A stretch of 64,000 bases of DNA from Sinobacterium norvegicum (GTDB lineage Bacteria > Pseudomonadota > Gammaproteobacteria > Pseudomonadales > Sinobacteriaceae). This document shows positions 1 through 8,086 of this stretch, one piece after another. The notes under the pieces were generated by a model. That model made no database searches. It was not told where the DNA came from and saw only the letters and a list, made by a program, of their open reading frames with translations. The stretch is from assembly GCF_923077115.1 (NCBI RefSeq), contig NZ_CAKLPX010000003.1:434001-498000 (forward strand). The letters run 5' to 3'. Made by a program: the position numbers and the translations under genes. How positions within the stretch are numbered: the stretch's first letter is position 1; each line of letters starts with the position of its first letter.

Positions 1-142
1 CTGCATCGCTGAGGCCGTTTTGGTCGTAGGTCTGCATTAAAACGGTGAGGCCTGTTAAGAAACCTTGGTCGCCAAAATCATTCAACCCGGTCTTGTCTTT
101 GGCTTCTTCTAACACGCTGTTGACGGATAAATCCACTGACAT
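1..142 (-). CDS. Sulfotransferase family protein, N-terminal part (cut by window edge)
   Basis: Only about 47 N-terminal residues are visible; the rest lies beyond base 1. The visible part reads MSVDLSVNSVLEEAK, then KTGLNDFGDQGF and a short helix (LTGLTVLMQTY). The TGLxDFGDxxF pattern is typical of the N-terminus of bacterial PAPS-dependent sulfotransferases of the Sulfotransfer_3 type. Its ATG overlaps the stop of the upstream DUF1214 gene by one base (TAATG), so the two are probably translationally coupled. The PAPS-binding motifs are not in the window, so the assignment rests on the N-terminal signature and on the neighbour. Confidence 0.6.
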   Translation of the reverse strand, partial: MSVDLSVNSVLEEAKDKTGLNDFGDQGFLTGLTVLMQTYDQNGLSDA

Positions 143-1245
143 TATGTTAACTCCGCAAGCTTAACGAGTTGAGCCTTTGGTGTCGGGTGCTGTTCGGCAC
201 CGACCCAGCGTACACACATGGTGCCCTGATTATGGCCACAGGTATTGAGCCAGTTTTTGCAGCCAGGGTCTGTTGGTGAGATGACCACGGTAACCGTACC
301 ATCATCGTTATAGCTGGCGGTATGATGATTAAAGTGGACGGGGTAAAAGCGGTAGTCGAGGCTCTCTAGCCAGTAGTTGGCCAGTTGAATATTCCAGTAA
401 TCACACTCGGGTGGCGTCAGCGTGATCACCAAGGCCTCGTCGTCGGCTATATCAAAATAGCTGTGATAATAGGCTATTTTGGGGTCGCCACCGGCGGCCA
501 GGGCGACAGCGGGATCGAAGCGAGGCAATTCGTTAGTATGCGATTTGAATTTTTCAGACCAACTGGCAAAGAGTGCCGAGGTGCCGTGGGCAAAAAAGGC
601 GGCGCTTTGCAGTGCGTTGTCAACGCGGAGAGGGTCGAAGGGGCGAGGTTCAGCCGGGCCGTCGATACGCTCGATGGTGACGGTGGCCGGTATTTCAGTT
701 GTTCGGTCGGCATGGGATTGGCGCAACTGAATCATATTGGTGTCGGCCGTCATTGGCAGCCAGTTGCCTTTGTGCGGTGTGGCCGATGCAATCACCTCGA
801 AACCGCCATCTTCATCGAGTTCAATATTGGAAATATCGAGGGATCCGGTGGTCTCTAAGGTGCCGGTTTTACCGTAACCGCCGGCCTGCGAACCAAAGCC
901 ACAGAAGTGAACGGTGCCACGTTTGCCGGTAATTTTATAGCTGTATTCACCACTGATAGAGGTGGACAAATAGACGTTGTCGGGATTGTCCATGCCCATT
1001 TTAATGGTGTGTCCTACCGGTTGTCTAAACTCTGGCGTAGTGGGGCCGGTGGCTTCTAAAAAGGAGGCAAGACCAGCCCGTGTCAGGCGCGCCATATAGC
1101 GCCAGCCTTCTGCACGAGCCAGTAAATCATCGGGGGCAGTATCGGCCATAACGACGTCGCGACCTGCTTTTTTGAGTGCATCACAAAAATCATCCCAGCT
1201 TTGACCGGATAAAATACGTTGTTCGCTGGATGCTTTGTCAGACAT
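142..1245 (-). CDS. DUF1214 domain-containing protein
   Basis: About 367 residues, no signal peptide. The C-terminal third contains the DUF1214 core: PPECDYWNIQLANYWLESL, then an NDDGTVTVVIS strand and a W...GTMCVRWVGAE strand. DUF1214 proteins have no firm biochemical role; they are often encoded beside sulfotransferases or steroid/lipid catabolic genes. The frame is open back to a TTG at 1308, but the ATG at 1245 (MSDKASSEQ) has an AGAG a few bases upstream and removes an unlikely hydrophobic leader, so I chose it. It is the first gene of a pair with the downstream sulfotransferase (one-base overlap). Confidence 0.75.
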   Translation of the reverse strand: MSDKASSEQRILSGQSWDDFCDALKKAGRDVVMADTAPDDLLARAEGWRYMARLTRAGLASFLEATGPTTPEFRQPVGHTIKMGMDNPDNVYLSTSISGEYSYKITGKRGTVHFCGFGSQAGGYGKTGTLETTGSLDISNIELDEDGGFEVIASATPHKGNWLPMTADTNMIQLRQSHADRTTEIPATVTIERIDGPAEPRPFDPLRVDNALQSAAFFAHGTSALFASWSEKFKSHTNELPRFDPAVALAAGGDPKIAYYHSYFDIADDEALVITLTPPECDYWNIQLANYWLESLDYRFYPVHFNHHTASYNDDGTVTVVISPTDPGCKNWLNTCGHNQGTMCVRWVGAEQHPTPKAQLVKLAELT

Positions 1246-1500
1246 GTTGATTACTCTCATCATTATAATTATTGAGTAAACTATTACACGCAGCTGGGCA
1301 CCACACAATAGTTCGATTGGGTGAGGTGGTGACAGGGGGCAGGGTTACCAATAGCCTTGCGGCCATCGATAACTCAGTCCCAATTAGAAGTATTAGAGTT
1401 GATAGCTTGATTGAGGAAAACACGTTGGTTGACGCGCTGACCTAGGCCTCGGGCTGTGGCAGTCAGCGGCAGAAATTATTCTGCTTTGGTCTGTTAAGTG

Positions 1501-2442
1501 TTATGTCTTCTTGGGGCTGCGTTTACCGCGGTTGGCTTTTTCTAAGCGGGCGGCCTTAACATCGGCCTTGCGTTGTATTTCGGCCTCGACGGCGACAATT
1601 TCACCGGCGATCTGCTCTGGCCTCTCTACCGTGATTCTACCCAGTGTGGCGCTGCGCAGTTCGTGCAGTACAACCTCTGATGCCTTGTGCAGATTAATTC
1701 GGCCACCGGCTTGTTTGGCGCCGCGTTTGGCACCTATCGCCTCTAACAGTTCAATGTCGCTGCGCGGGGTATCGTCGAGTTTGTACCGCTCGACCATTTC
1801 CTCGGGGTAGTTTTTTAATAAATATTCACAGGCGTAGAGGGCCACGTCTTCATATTCGATGGCGGTGTCTTTGATGGCGCCGGTCATCGCTAGGCGGTAG
1901 CCGCTGTTGGGGTTTTCAATTTTTGGCCACAGTATGCCGGGGGTGTCATACAGCACCACGCCGTCACGTAAATTAATACGTTGCTGGGCCTTGGTAACCG
2001 CAGGTTCGTTGCCTGTTTTGGCAATGGTGCGCTCGGCAAGAATATTGATCAACGTCGATTTACCGACATTGGGGATGCCGGCAATCATGGTGTTGATGGG
2101 CTTGGTGGCGGTATGCCCCTTATTGGGAATCATCTCACGGACAATCTTGGGGATCTCTTTGCAGGCGGCGATGTCCTTGGTGGTTATTGCCAGGGTGCGT
2201 ATGCCCTGTTGTTGCTCGAGGTAGTGACGCCATTTCTCGGTCACCTCGGGGTCGGCTAAATCAGCCTTATTTAAGACTTTAATCACCGGTTTGTCGCCGC
2301 GGATCTCGGCGATCAACGGGTTTTCGCTGCTGTAGGGTAGGCGGGCATCGAGTACCTCGATAATAATATCGACCATCGGCATGATCTCGCGGATCTGCTT
2401 TTGTGCCTTGTGCATGTGGCCGGGAAACCAGTGAATAGCCAT
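1501..2442 (-). CDS. ylqF: Ribosome biogenesis GTPase YlqF/RbgA
   Basis: A circularly permuted GTPase of 313 residues. The motifs appear in the permuted order: G4 NKAD at 58-61, G1 GIPNVGKS at 122-129, G3 DTPG at 166-169. The N-terminus MAIHWFPGHMHKA is the family hallmark. RbgA in Bacillus helps late 50S subunit assembly; the gammaproteobacterial role is less studied but is inferred to be the same. The C-terminal basic tail (RLEKANRGKRSPKKT) fits rRNA binding. It follows the two-kinase gene on the same strand, separated by a hairpin. Confidence 0.95.
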   Translation of the reverse strand: MAIHWFPGHMHKAQKQIREIMPMVDIIIEVLDARLPYSSENPLIAEIRGDKPVIKVLNKADLADPEVTEKWRHYLEQQQGIRTLAITTKDIAACKEIPKIVREMIPNKGHTATKPINTMIAGIPNVGKSTLINILAERTIAKTGNEPAVTKAQQRINLRDGVVLYDTPGILWPKIENPNSGYRLAMTGAIKDTAIEYEDVALYACEYLLKNYPEEMVERYKLDDTPRSDIELLEAIGAKRGAKQAGGRINLHKASEVVLHELRSATLGRITVERPEQIAGEIVAVEAEIQRKADVKAARLEKANRGKRSPKKT

Positions 2443-2479
2443 AATTTTCTCAACAGTGAAATAGTGGGGGTATTTTAGC

Positions 2480-2510
2480 GGCTAAACAGCGGCGCGGCCA
2501 CTGTTTAGCC
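2480..2510 (-). terminator. Hairpin between the kinase gene and ylqF
   Basis: A perfect 10-bp inverted repeat (GGCTAAACAG / CTGTTTAGCC) with an 11-base GC-rich loop. The stop codon of the upstream kinase gene lies inside the 3' arm as seen on the plus strand. On the minus strand it is followed by CGCTAAAATA rather than a T run, so it is either a weak terminator or an RNA-stability hairpin. Confidence 0.4.
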
Positions 2511-3971
2511 CGCGATAGATGACTCGTCGAGTTTGCCAGAAAAGTCAGAGAGGAGCAGCTCGAAGTGCTGTTGTTGCACGGGCTCGAAATTACGAATAAA
2601 GCGGGCGAGATCTTTTTTCAGGGCTTTTTTCAAACTTTTGTCATCATTGTGCAGCGTCATGGCATCGAGGTCGATCACATTAAGGCCTTCGGCAGTGACG
2701 ATTAAATTGGTGCCCTTGAAGTCGCCGTGACTAACTCGGCTGCTGAGCATGGCCTCGAATAACGCGATAACTTGCTGGTCGAGTACTGTTTTATCGACTG
2801 GACATGCTTCGCCATCATTGTAGACCTGCCACAAATCCTTGCCGTCGACGGCGCGACAAATTAGATAGGCTTGCCGGCGAATAACACCGATGCGTTGTTC
2901 TTTTATGGCGACTGGCAGTGGCGTTGTTAAGCCTTCAAAGATCAATTTATAGCCGCTGCGCCAAGAGGACCAGGCTCGGGTCACCCGCAGTGCACGCTTA
3001 ATGCCATGAACAAAGCCCTTAATGTTATAGCGTTTGATGACATAGGCTTGGTTGTCGATGCTGATCAAGCTAACGGTGGCGCTGTTGCCCTGTTTGAGAT
3101 AATGACCATCGGCAATGGCTAAGTCGGGGTTGTCGAGTAAGGCCATCATCGCCGGTGAGTGGCAGTCCCGTCTGATCACGGTGCGCTCACTGAAAGACTG
3201 AAGGGCGATAAACTCACTGCAATCACGGGCTATTTTCTTTTCAAAATGCAGCCAACGTTTTTCTCTCAGCGAGCTCACTTGTGCGGTTAGGTCGGGGATG
3301 TTGATAGCCTTGGCGTAATCTTGATCGCTGGCGTTCAGTATGTATTGATTCACGATTTGAGGGTAAAAGCGGGCGTAATAACTCGGCAGTTGAGCCAGTA
3401 AAAAGGCAAGATTGTGTTGGGCCAGTGCTGGTTTTAACGGCTTGTCACCCTGCTTGATGCTGGCGTAGTCAATTAAAATAAGCTGATTCTGATGGAGTAA
3501 GAAATTGTCCAGATGAATATCAGCCTGTATCAGGCCAGCTCGGTGCATCTGCGCCAGGGTAGGCAGTGCCCGAAGTAATAAATCGATCTGTTGCTGTTTG
3601 CCACCCTGTTGCTGCCAGTGGTGGGCCAAAGATTGACCGTCAATACACTGAAATAAAATATACTGTAGGTCATCCTGAGCATGGTGGGCAATAATATCGG
3701 CAGTGGGCAGCTCAGCCTGCTGCAGCAGCTGCCAGCCGTCAATTTCGCGCTGATAATCTTTGGCGCGAAAAAACAATTTCAAAATAGCCTGCTCATCCCC
3801 GTTTTGTAATTTCAACACCAGCCGTTTTTGTGGCAGTAGCCGCAGAATTTGTTGGCACTGCCAAGCGTTCAAAGCCGGTGCAATATCGAGGGTAAAAGGG
3901 GCCGTTAGTTGACGACCAGCCTCAGTAAGATCACAGGCGGTGTAGCAGGGCAGAGATGTGGTGGCAGGCAT
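2505..3971 (-). CDS. Tandem kinase-like protein (two lipopolysaccharide-kinase/RIO-type domains)
   Basis: 488 residues, soluble, holding two protein-kinase-like folds. Domain 1 (about 45-210) has a lysine in AILKLF (K65), a catalytic-loop-like IQADIHLDNFLL (D151, N156) and a metal-binding LIDYA (D168). Domain 2 (about 290-470) has VIKRY (K313), SHGDFKGTN (D417, N422) and VIDLDAM (D434). The HGDxxxxN loop resembles Kdo/WaaP-type lipopolysaccharide kinases and aminoglycoside-type phosphotransferases. Domain 1 lacks the usual HGD (it reads QAD), but all acidic residues are kept, so both lobes may be active. The substrate is unknown. It is divergent from the ligase gene at 4200 and upstream of ylqF. 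Confidence 0.65.
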   Translation of the reverse strand: MPATTSLPCYTACDLTEAGRQLTAPFTLDIAPALNAWQCQQILRLLPQKRLVLKLQNGDEQAILKLFFRAKDYQREIDGWQLLQQAELPTADIIAHHAQDDLQYILFQCIDGQSLAHHWQQQGGKQQQIDLLLRALPTLAQMHRAGLIQADIHLDNFLLHQNQLILIDYASIKQGDKPLKPALAQHNLAFLLAQLPSYYARFYPQIVNQYILNASDQDYAKAINIPDLTAQVSSLREKRWLHFEKKIARDCSEFIALQSFSERTVIRRDCHSPAMMALLDNPDLAIADGHYLKQGNSATVSLISIDNQAYVIKRYNIKGFVHGIKRALRVTRAWSSWRSGYKLIFEGLTTPLPVAIKEQRIGVIRRQAYLICRAVDGKDLWQVYNDGEACPVDKTVLDQQVIALFEAMLSSRVSHGDFKGTNLIVTAEGLNVIDLDAMTLHNDDKSLKKALKKDLARFIRNFEPVQQQHFELLLSDFSGKLDESSIAG

Positions 3972-4199
3972 AGGTTTTGATTTTTACAGTGATAAAGCTC
4001 AATTGTAGCCTGAGGCTGGGTTGAGTAACACCAAAGTACGGACTCATTTGTTAAGAAAATCATAAAATTTGTTGAGTAAATAATGAATGTTGTTGAATTA
4101 TATTGACGCTGGCCGAAAACCTGACCTAATTGCGCAAATGCCCTCGCACCAGCAAGTGAAATCGTTACAATAACCGCTTTTCACAGCTGTTACTTAATT

Positions 4200-5822
4200 A
4201 TGCCACAGTGCCTACATCAGCTCATTCGCCAGCACCTCGAACCGGTCACTGACGCGGTTTCATTAACCCTTCGGGCGGCGGACAGGCCGGCGCTGTTGAT
4301 CAAGGATCGGGTGATCACATACCGGCAATTGAACCGGCAGTTATTGTCTGTCGCCGCTGCTTGGCAACATCAGGGTATAGAGGTTGGTGAGCGGGTGGGT
4401 ATCTATTTGCCCAAGGTGGCCGAGGCGGTGATCAGCTGTTTCGCCGCCAGCGCGGCGGGCTTGAGCTTTGTCCCCGTCAACCCTATTTTAAAGCCGCCCC
4501 AGGTCGAGCACATTATCAACGATTGCACCATGTCGGTCTTGGTGACTCAGCGAGCGAGACTGAAAACCCTGTTACCTCGATTAGGGGGGTGCCCCTCGCT
4601 GCGCACGATTGTACTGATTGATGGCTGGACAGAAGAAGATCGTCAGGCAGTGCCCTCGTCGGTCAATCTTTTTGCCTTTAGCGAATTAATCGACAGTCAG
4701 CAACAGCCAGAGCATTGTGGTAACGACCAACAGGTGGCGGCCATATTGTATACCTCCGGCAGCACCGGCAGCCCCAAAGGCGTGGTGCTGAGCCAGCGCA
4801 ATATGATGATAGGTGCCGCCTCGGTGGCGCAGTATCTGGCCAACGATAGCAATGACTGCTTGCTGGCGCTGTTGCCGCTGAGTTTTGATTATGGATTCAG
4901 CCAGTTAACCACGGCTTTTGCCGTCGGTGCCAGCGTGGTCTTGCTGGAATATTTGATGCCCCGGGATGTGATTAAGGCGACGGCAAAATACCCGGTGACA
5001 GGCATTGCAGCAGTGCCGCCACTGTGGCGGCAACTGGCGGAGTTAGACTGGCCCGAACAGCATCGTCTGCGCTATTGGACTAATTCCGGTGGTCATCTGC
5101 CGCCGACGGTATTGAGTAAATTGCAGCAGCGGTTACCAACGGTGCAGCCGGTGTTGATGTATGGCTTGACCGAGGCCTTTCGCTCAACCTATTTACCGTC
5201 AGCGATGTTGGCGCAGAAGCCCTCATCGATGGGTATTGCCATTCCCCACAGTGAGCTCTTGATTATTAATGGTCAGGGGCAGCCATGCCCCCCCGGTGTT
5301 ACCGGTGAGTTGGTACACCGAGGTCCGCTGGTTGCACAAGGTTATTGGCAAGATTGTGCACGTACGGCACAGCGTTTTAAACCGCTGCCGAGTTGGGTCG
5401 ATAATTATTGCCCGGATGAACTCGCAGTGTGGTCGGGGGATCAGGCTTATTGTGATGATGATGGCTGCTTTTATTTTGTCGGCCGCAACGATGAGATGAT
5501 TAAAACCTCCGGATACCGAGTCAGCCCAGGAGAGATCGAGCACGTGTTGCAGGCCTGCCCTTTGATTGAGGAGGTGATCGCCTTCGGCGTCAGCGATGAA
5601 CAGTTGGGGCAGAAAATTATTATCGTGGCCAGCCACAGCGCTGAGAGTGACAACGTTGCGCGTCAGGCGATAGCCTTATTTTGCCGTCAGAAGATGCCGG
5701 CTTATATGCTGCCTGCGGATATTGTATTGAGCGCCGCGTTGGCGCGAAACCCCAATGGTAAGATCGATCGAAGTGGTATTGCCAAAGGTTATTCAGCGGC
5801 GCAGGCCGAGTTAGGTAAGTAG
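4200..5822 (+). CDS. AMP-forming acyl-CoA ligase/adenylation enzyme, exosortase-A-associated type
   Basis: 540-residue ANL-superfamily enzyme that should activate a carboxylate as an acyl-adenylate and pass it to CoA or a carrier protein. Motifs: YTSGSTGSPKG (184-194, phosphate loop), YGLTEAFRSTYLP (321-333), WSGD (411-414), GRNDEMIKTSGYRV (428-441, hinge) and catalytic lysine K521 in NPNGK. The YGLTEAFRSTYLP variant is, from memory of the family, characteristic of the exosortase-A-associated ligases (TIGR03098 type). Only one base separates its stop from the decarboxylase ATG, so they form an operon. No ribosome binding site is seen at the ATG. No exosortase or PEP-CTERM protein is in the window. 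Confidence 0.8.
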   Translation: MPQCLHQLIRQHLEPVTDAVSLTLRAADRPALLIKDRVITYRQLNRQLLSVAAAWQHQGIEVGERVGIYLPKVAEAVISCFAASAAGLSFVPVNPILKPPQVEHIINDCTMSVLVTQRARLKTLLPRLGGCPSLRTIVLIDGWTEEDRQAVPSSVNLFAFSELIDSQQQPEHCGNDQQVAAILYTSGSTGSPKGVVLSQRNMMIGAASVAQYLANDSNDCLLALLPLSFDYGFSQLTTAFAVGASVVLLEYLMPRDVIKATAKYPVTGIAAVPPLWRQLAELDWPEQHRLRYWTNSGGHLPPTVLSKLQQRLPTVQPVLMYGLTEAFRSTYLPSAMLAQKPSSMGIAIPHSELLIINGQGQPCPPGVTGELVHRGPLVAQGYWQDCARTAQRFKPLPSWVDNYCPDELAVWSGDQAYCDDDGCFYFVGRNDEMIKTSGYRVSPGEIEHVLQACPLIEEVIAFGVSDEQLGQKIIIVASHSAESDNVARQAIALFCRQKMPAYMLPADIVLSAALARNPNGKIDRSGIAKGYSAAQAELGK

Positions 5823-5823
5823 A

Positions 5824-7053
5824 ATGAAAGCGAAAAAACACAGCCGTTTAGAGCGGCTCAATACGACCAATAATCAATTGATAATAGCCGGTTATCGTGC
5901 TGATCAGATTATCGCCATTGCCGGCTCCAGTCCCTGTTATATCTACGCCCGGGATGAGATTGTCGAGCGTGTAACGACGCTGCGCCAACAATTACCTCCT
6001 GCTATCAAACTGCATTATGCCATTAAAGCCAACCCGATGCCGGCGGTGGTGCAGTGCTTGGCTGGGCTGGTCGATGGCTTAGATGTGGCCTCCCACGGTG
6101 AGTTAACATTGGCGCTGGCAACCTCGGTAAGACCGGATAACATCAGTTTTGCTGGACCGGGTAAAAAGTCTGCGGAGTTAATGGCCGCAGTGGTCAGCGG
6201 CGTGGTTATCAATGTCGAGTCGCCGCTGGAACTTGCCCGTATTAACGACATCGCCAGCGGGCTTAATCAGCGGGCCAAGGTGGCGCTGCGGGTCAACCCT
6301 GACTTTGAATTAAAAACTGCCGGCATGAAAATGGGCGGCGGTCCGAAGCAGTTCGGTATCGATGCGGAGCAGATTCCGGCAATCTTTGCCGACTGGCCTG
6401 GCGCTGTCGATTTTGTCGGCCTGCATATTTTTTCCGGCTCGCAAAATCTTAAGCCAGAGGCGTTAATCGAGGCCCATGATAAGACCTTCGAATTGGCCGC
6501 GCGGTTGTCTGCAGCGGCGCCGACGCCGCCGCTGCATATCAATATTGGTGGCGGTTTGGGTATTCCCTATTTCCCCGGTGAGCCAACACTTGAAACAACA
6601 CAGATTATGGCGAATTTACAGCGCTTACTTGACGAGTTACCGCCGGCAATAGCGGACAGCGAATGTGTTATGGAGCTGGGGCGGTATTTGGTCGGTGAGG
6701 CGGGGTATTATCTCTGTACAGTGACAGATATTAAGCAGTCGCGCGGGCAGACCTATGTTGTGACTGACGGTGGTTTGCACCATCATTTGTCCAACTCAGG
6801 TAATTTTGGTCAGGTGCTACGCAAAAACTATCCAGTGGTTGCCTGCGGCTGCGTCGAATCATCTGCGGCGACGGAGCCGGTTGAACTTGTCGGGCCGTTG
6901 TGTACACCGCTGGATATTGTCGGCGCCAAGATGACGTTGGGGCCATTGGAGGTTGGCGACCATGTCGCTGTGCTGCAGTCCGGTGCCTATGGCGCCTCGG
7001 CCAGCCCTCAGGGTTTTTTAGGTCACCCCAGTGTTGTCGAGCTGCTGCTGTAA
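5824..7053 (+). CDS. PLP-dependent fold-III decarboxylase, exosortase-A-associated type
   Basis: 409 residues, alanine-racemase-type barrel plus C-terminal beta domain, related to diaminopimelate and ornithine decarboxylases. The PLP lysine is K68 in YAIKAN. Other family residues visible are LHIFSGSQ (199-206), the phosphate-binding IGGGLG (240-245), ELGRYLVG (283-290), active-site C359 in LCTPLD and Y388 in SGAYGA. It should decarboxylate an amino acid or amino-acyl derivative. It belongs to the group annotated as exosortase A system-associated decarboxylases (TIGR03099 type). It is co-transcribed with the ligase upstream, and a hairpin follows its stop. Confidence 0.85.
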   Translation: MKAKKHSRLERLNTTNNQLIIAGYRADQIIAIAGSSPCYIYARDEIVERVTTLRQQLPPAIKLHYAIKANPMPAVVQCLAGLVDGLDVASHGELTLALATSVRPDNISFAGPGKKSAELMAAVVSGVVINVESPLELARINDIASGLNQRAKVALRVNPDFELKTAGMKMGGGPKQFGIDAEQIPAIFADWPGAVDFVGLHIFSGSQNLKPEALIEAHDKTFELAARLSAAAPTPPLHINIGGGLGIPYFPGEPTLETTQIMANLQRLLDELPPAIADSECVMELGRYLVGEAGYYLCTVTDIKQSRGQTYVVTDGGLHHHLSNSGNFGQVLRKNYPVVACGCVESSAATEPVELVGPLCTPLDIVGAKMTLGPLEVGDHVAVLQSGAYGASASPQGFLGHPSVVELLL

Positions 7054-7059
7054 TCTTAA

Positions 7060-7090
7060 TGCAGGGCTTATCGCTTGCCGAAGCCCTGCA
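7060..7090. terminator. Hairpin between convergent decarboxylase and carrier-protein genes
   Basis: A perfect 10-bp inverted repeat (TGCAGGGCTT / AAGCCCTGCA) with an 11-base loop sits seven bases after the decarboxylase stop. The downstream T run (TTGTTTTT) begins a few bases after the stem. Because the flanking genes converge, it may stop transcription from both sides. Confidence 0.6.
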
Positions 7091-7100
7091 GTGATTGTTT

Positions 7101-7343
7101 TTAGGCGGCTAGTTGGTTGATCAGATCCAATAAGCTGGCAAAGCTCACAAAAGCCTCGGTATCCAGTTCATCATCGGCAATAGAGATGTTAAGTTGTTGT
7201 TCCAGTGCGGTAATGAGCGAAACAACAGCCATTGAGTCAAACTCGGCAATGGCGCCGAGTAGCTCGGTATCGCTGTCAAAATCGACGGTATCAATCTGTA
7301 AGACGTCGGCCAGTAAGTGTTTTAATTGTTCGGCGGTATACAT
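7101..7343 (-). CDS. Acyl carrier protein
   Basis: About 80 acidic residues with the four-helix carrier-protein pattern. The phosphopantetheine serine is S37 in EFDSMAVVSLI, where the usual DSL is DSM. The frame is open nine codons further up, but ATG at 7343 has a GAGG ribosome binding site just upstream and gives the normal start (MYTAEQLKHLL). It converges on the ligase/decarboxylase operon. Exosortase-A clusters commonly carry a ligase, this decarboxylase type and an ACP together, so I infer that it carries the ligase product. It is distinct from the fatty-acid synthesis AcpP, which has a DSL core. Confidence 0.85.
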   Translation of the reverse strand: MYTAEQLKHLLADVLQIDTVDFDSDTELLGAIAEFDSMAVVSLITALEQQLNISIADDELDTEAFVSFASLLDLINQLAA

Positions 7344-7581
7344 AACATCCTCAGCGGCGAATGATTTCATAGCAGTGTTTAATTATTGGCTTACAAAACG
7401 ATGAGTTACGGTTGAGGTTCGCTTTCCAAGCCGACGCAAGGGTACGGATTTCGCCTGTTAGGCGCAAGTCCTCGCGGGGTGAAGTTTGATTTATCCCGCA
7501 GTCAGGGCATAAGCTATTGGTATGCAGGGACAATTAGGGTAAGCCCAGGCAGGGGCATGGTGACAACACAAAGGTGGAAAA

Positions 7582-8070
7582 ATGTTTAAAAAAATAACAG
7601 TAACAGTGATGTTCTTGGCGCTATCCGCGCCCTTAATGGCGGAGCAAATCTACAAGACAGTCAATCCCGACGGCAGTATCGGTTACAGCGATACCAAGCC
7701 AACAACAGGTGAGACCGAGACTATTCCAATGCCCAAGCCTGCCAATATTCAGCCGATGGATGAGAAGGCAAAGGAGCAGATGTTGAGTTATCAGTCTGAT
7801 CGTGAAGCCAGCGAGAAGCAGCGAGATGAGCTGCAAAAGAATGTTAAAGAGGCTGAAAAAGAGCTGAAAAATGCACGTCAAGCCTTACTGGAGGGCTCGC
7901 AGGTGGGGGTGGGTGATCGGCAAAACACTAAAAGTGGCAGCAAGCTTAGTCAGGGATATTTTGACCGTGTGAGTAAACTTGAAAGCGACGTGAAAAAAGC
8001 ACAAAAGAATGTTTCCGAGGCGAAGAAAACACTGGCCAACCCGCCGAAACCCAAGTCGGTCGGGGAGTAA
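7582..8070 (+). CDS. DUF4124 domain-containing periplasmic protein
   Basis: 162 residues. A cleavable signal peptide (KKITVTVMFLALSAPLMA) is followed by the DUF4124 motif YKTVNPDGSIGYSDTKP, and then by a charged, probably coiled-coil region (about 60-155, rich in E, K and A with heptad-like spacing). DUF4124 is a small periplasmic domain of unknown function, frequent in gammaproteobacteria. AAAGGTGGAAAA before the ATG provides the ribosome binding site. The next gene starts 14-17 bases downstream, so the two may be co-transcribed. Confidence 0.8.
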   Translation: MFKKITVTVMFLALSAPLMAEQIYKTVNPDGSIGYSDTKPTTGETETIPMPKPANIQPMDEKAKEQMLSYQSDREASEKQRDELQKNVKEAEKELKNARQALLEGSQVGVGDRQNTKSGSKLSQGYFDRVSKLESDVKKAQKNVSEAKKTLANPPKPKSVGE

Positions 8071-8086
8071 GCATCGGTAGCCGGTG

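Noticed and set aside
385-858. 157-codon frame on the plus strand inside the DUF1214 gene
   Set aside because: Antisense shadow; the minus strand carries a recognisable DUF1214 domain and this frame has no ribosome binding site or family resemblance.
7351-7533. 60-codon minus frame upstream of the acyl carrier protein
   Set aside because: No ribosome binding site or recognisable composition; it overlaps the first codons open before the true start of the carrier protein.
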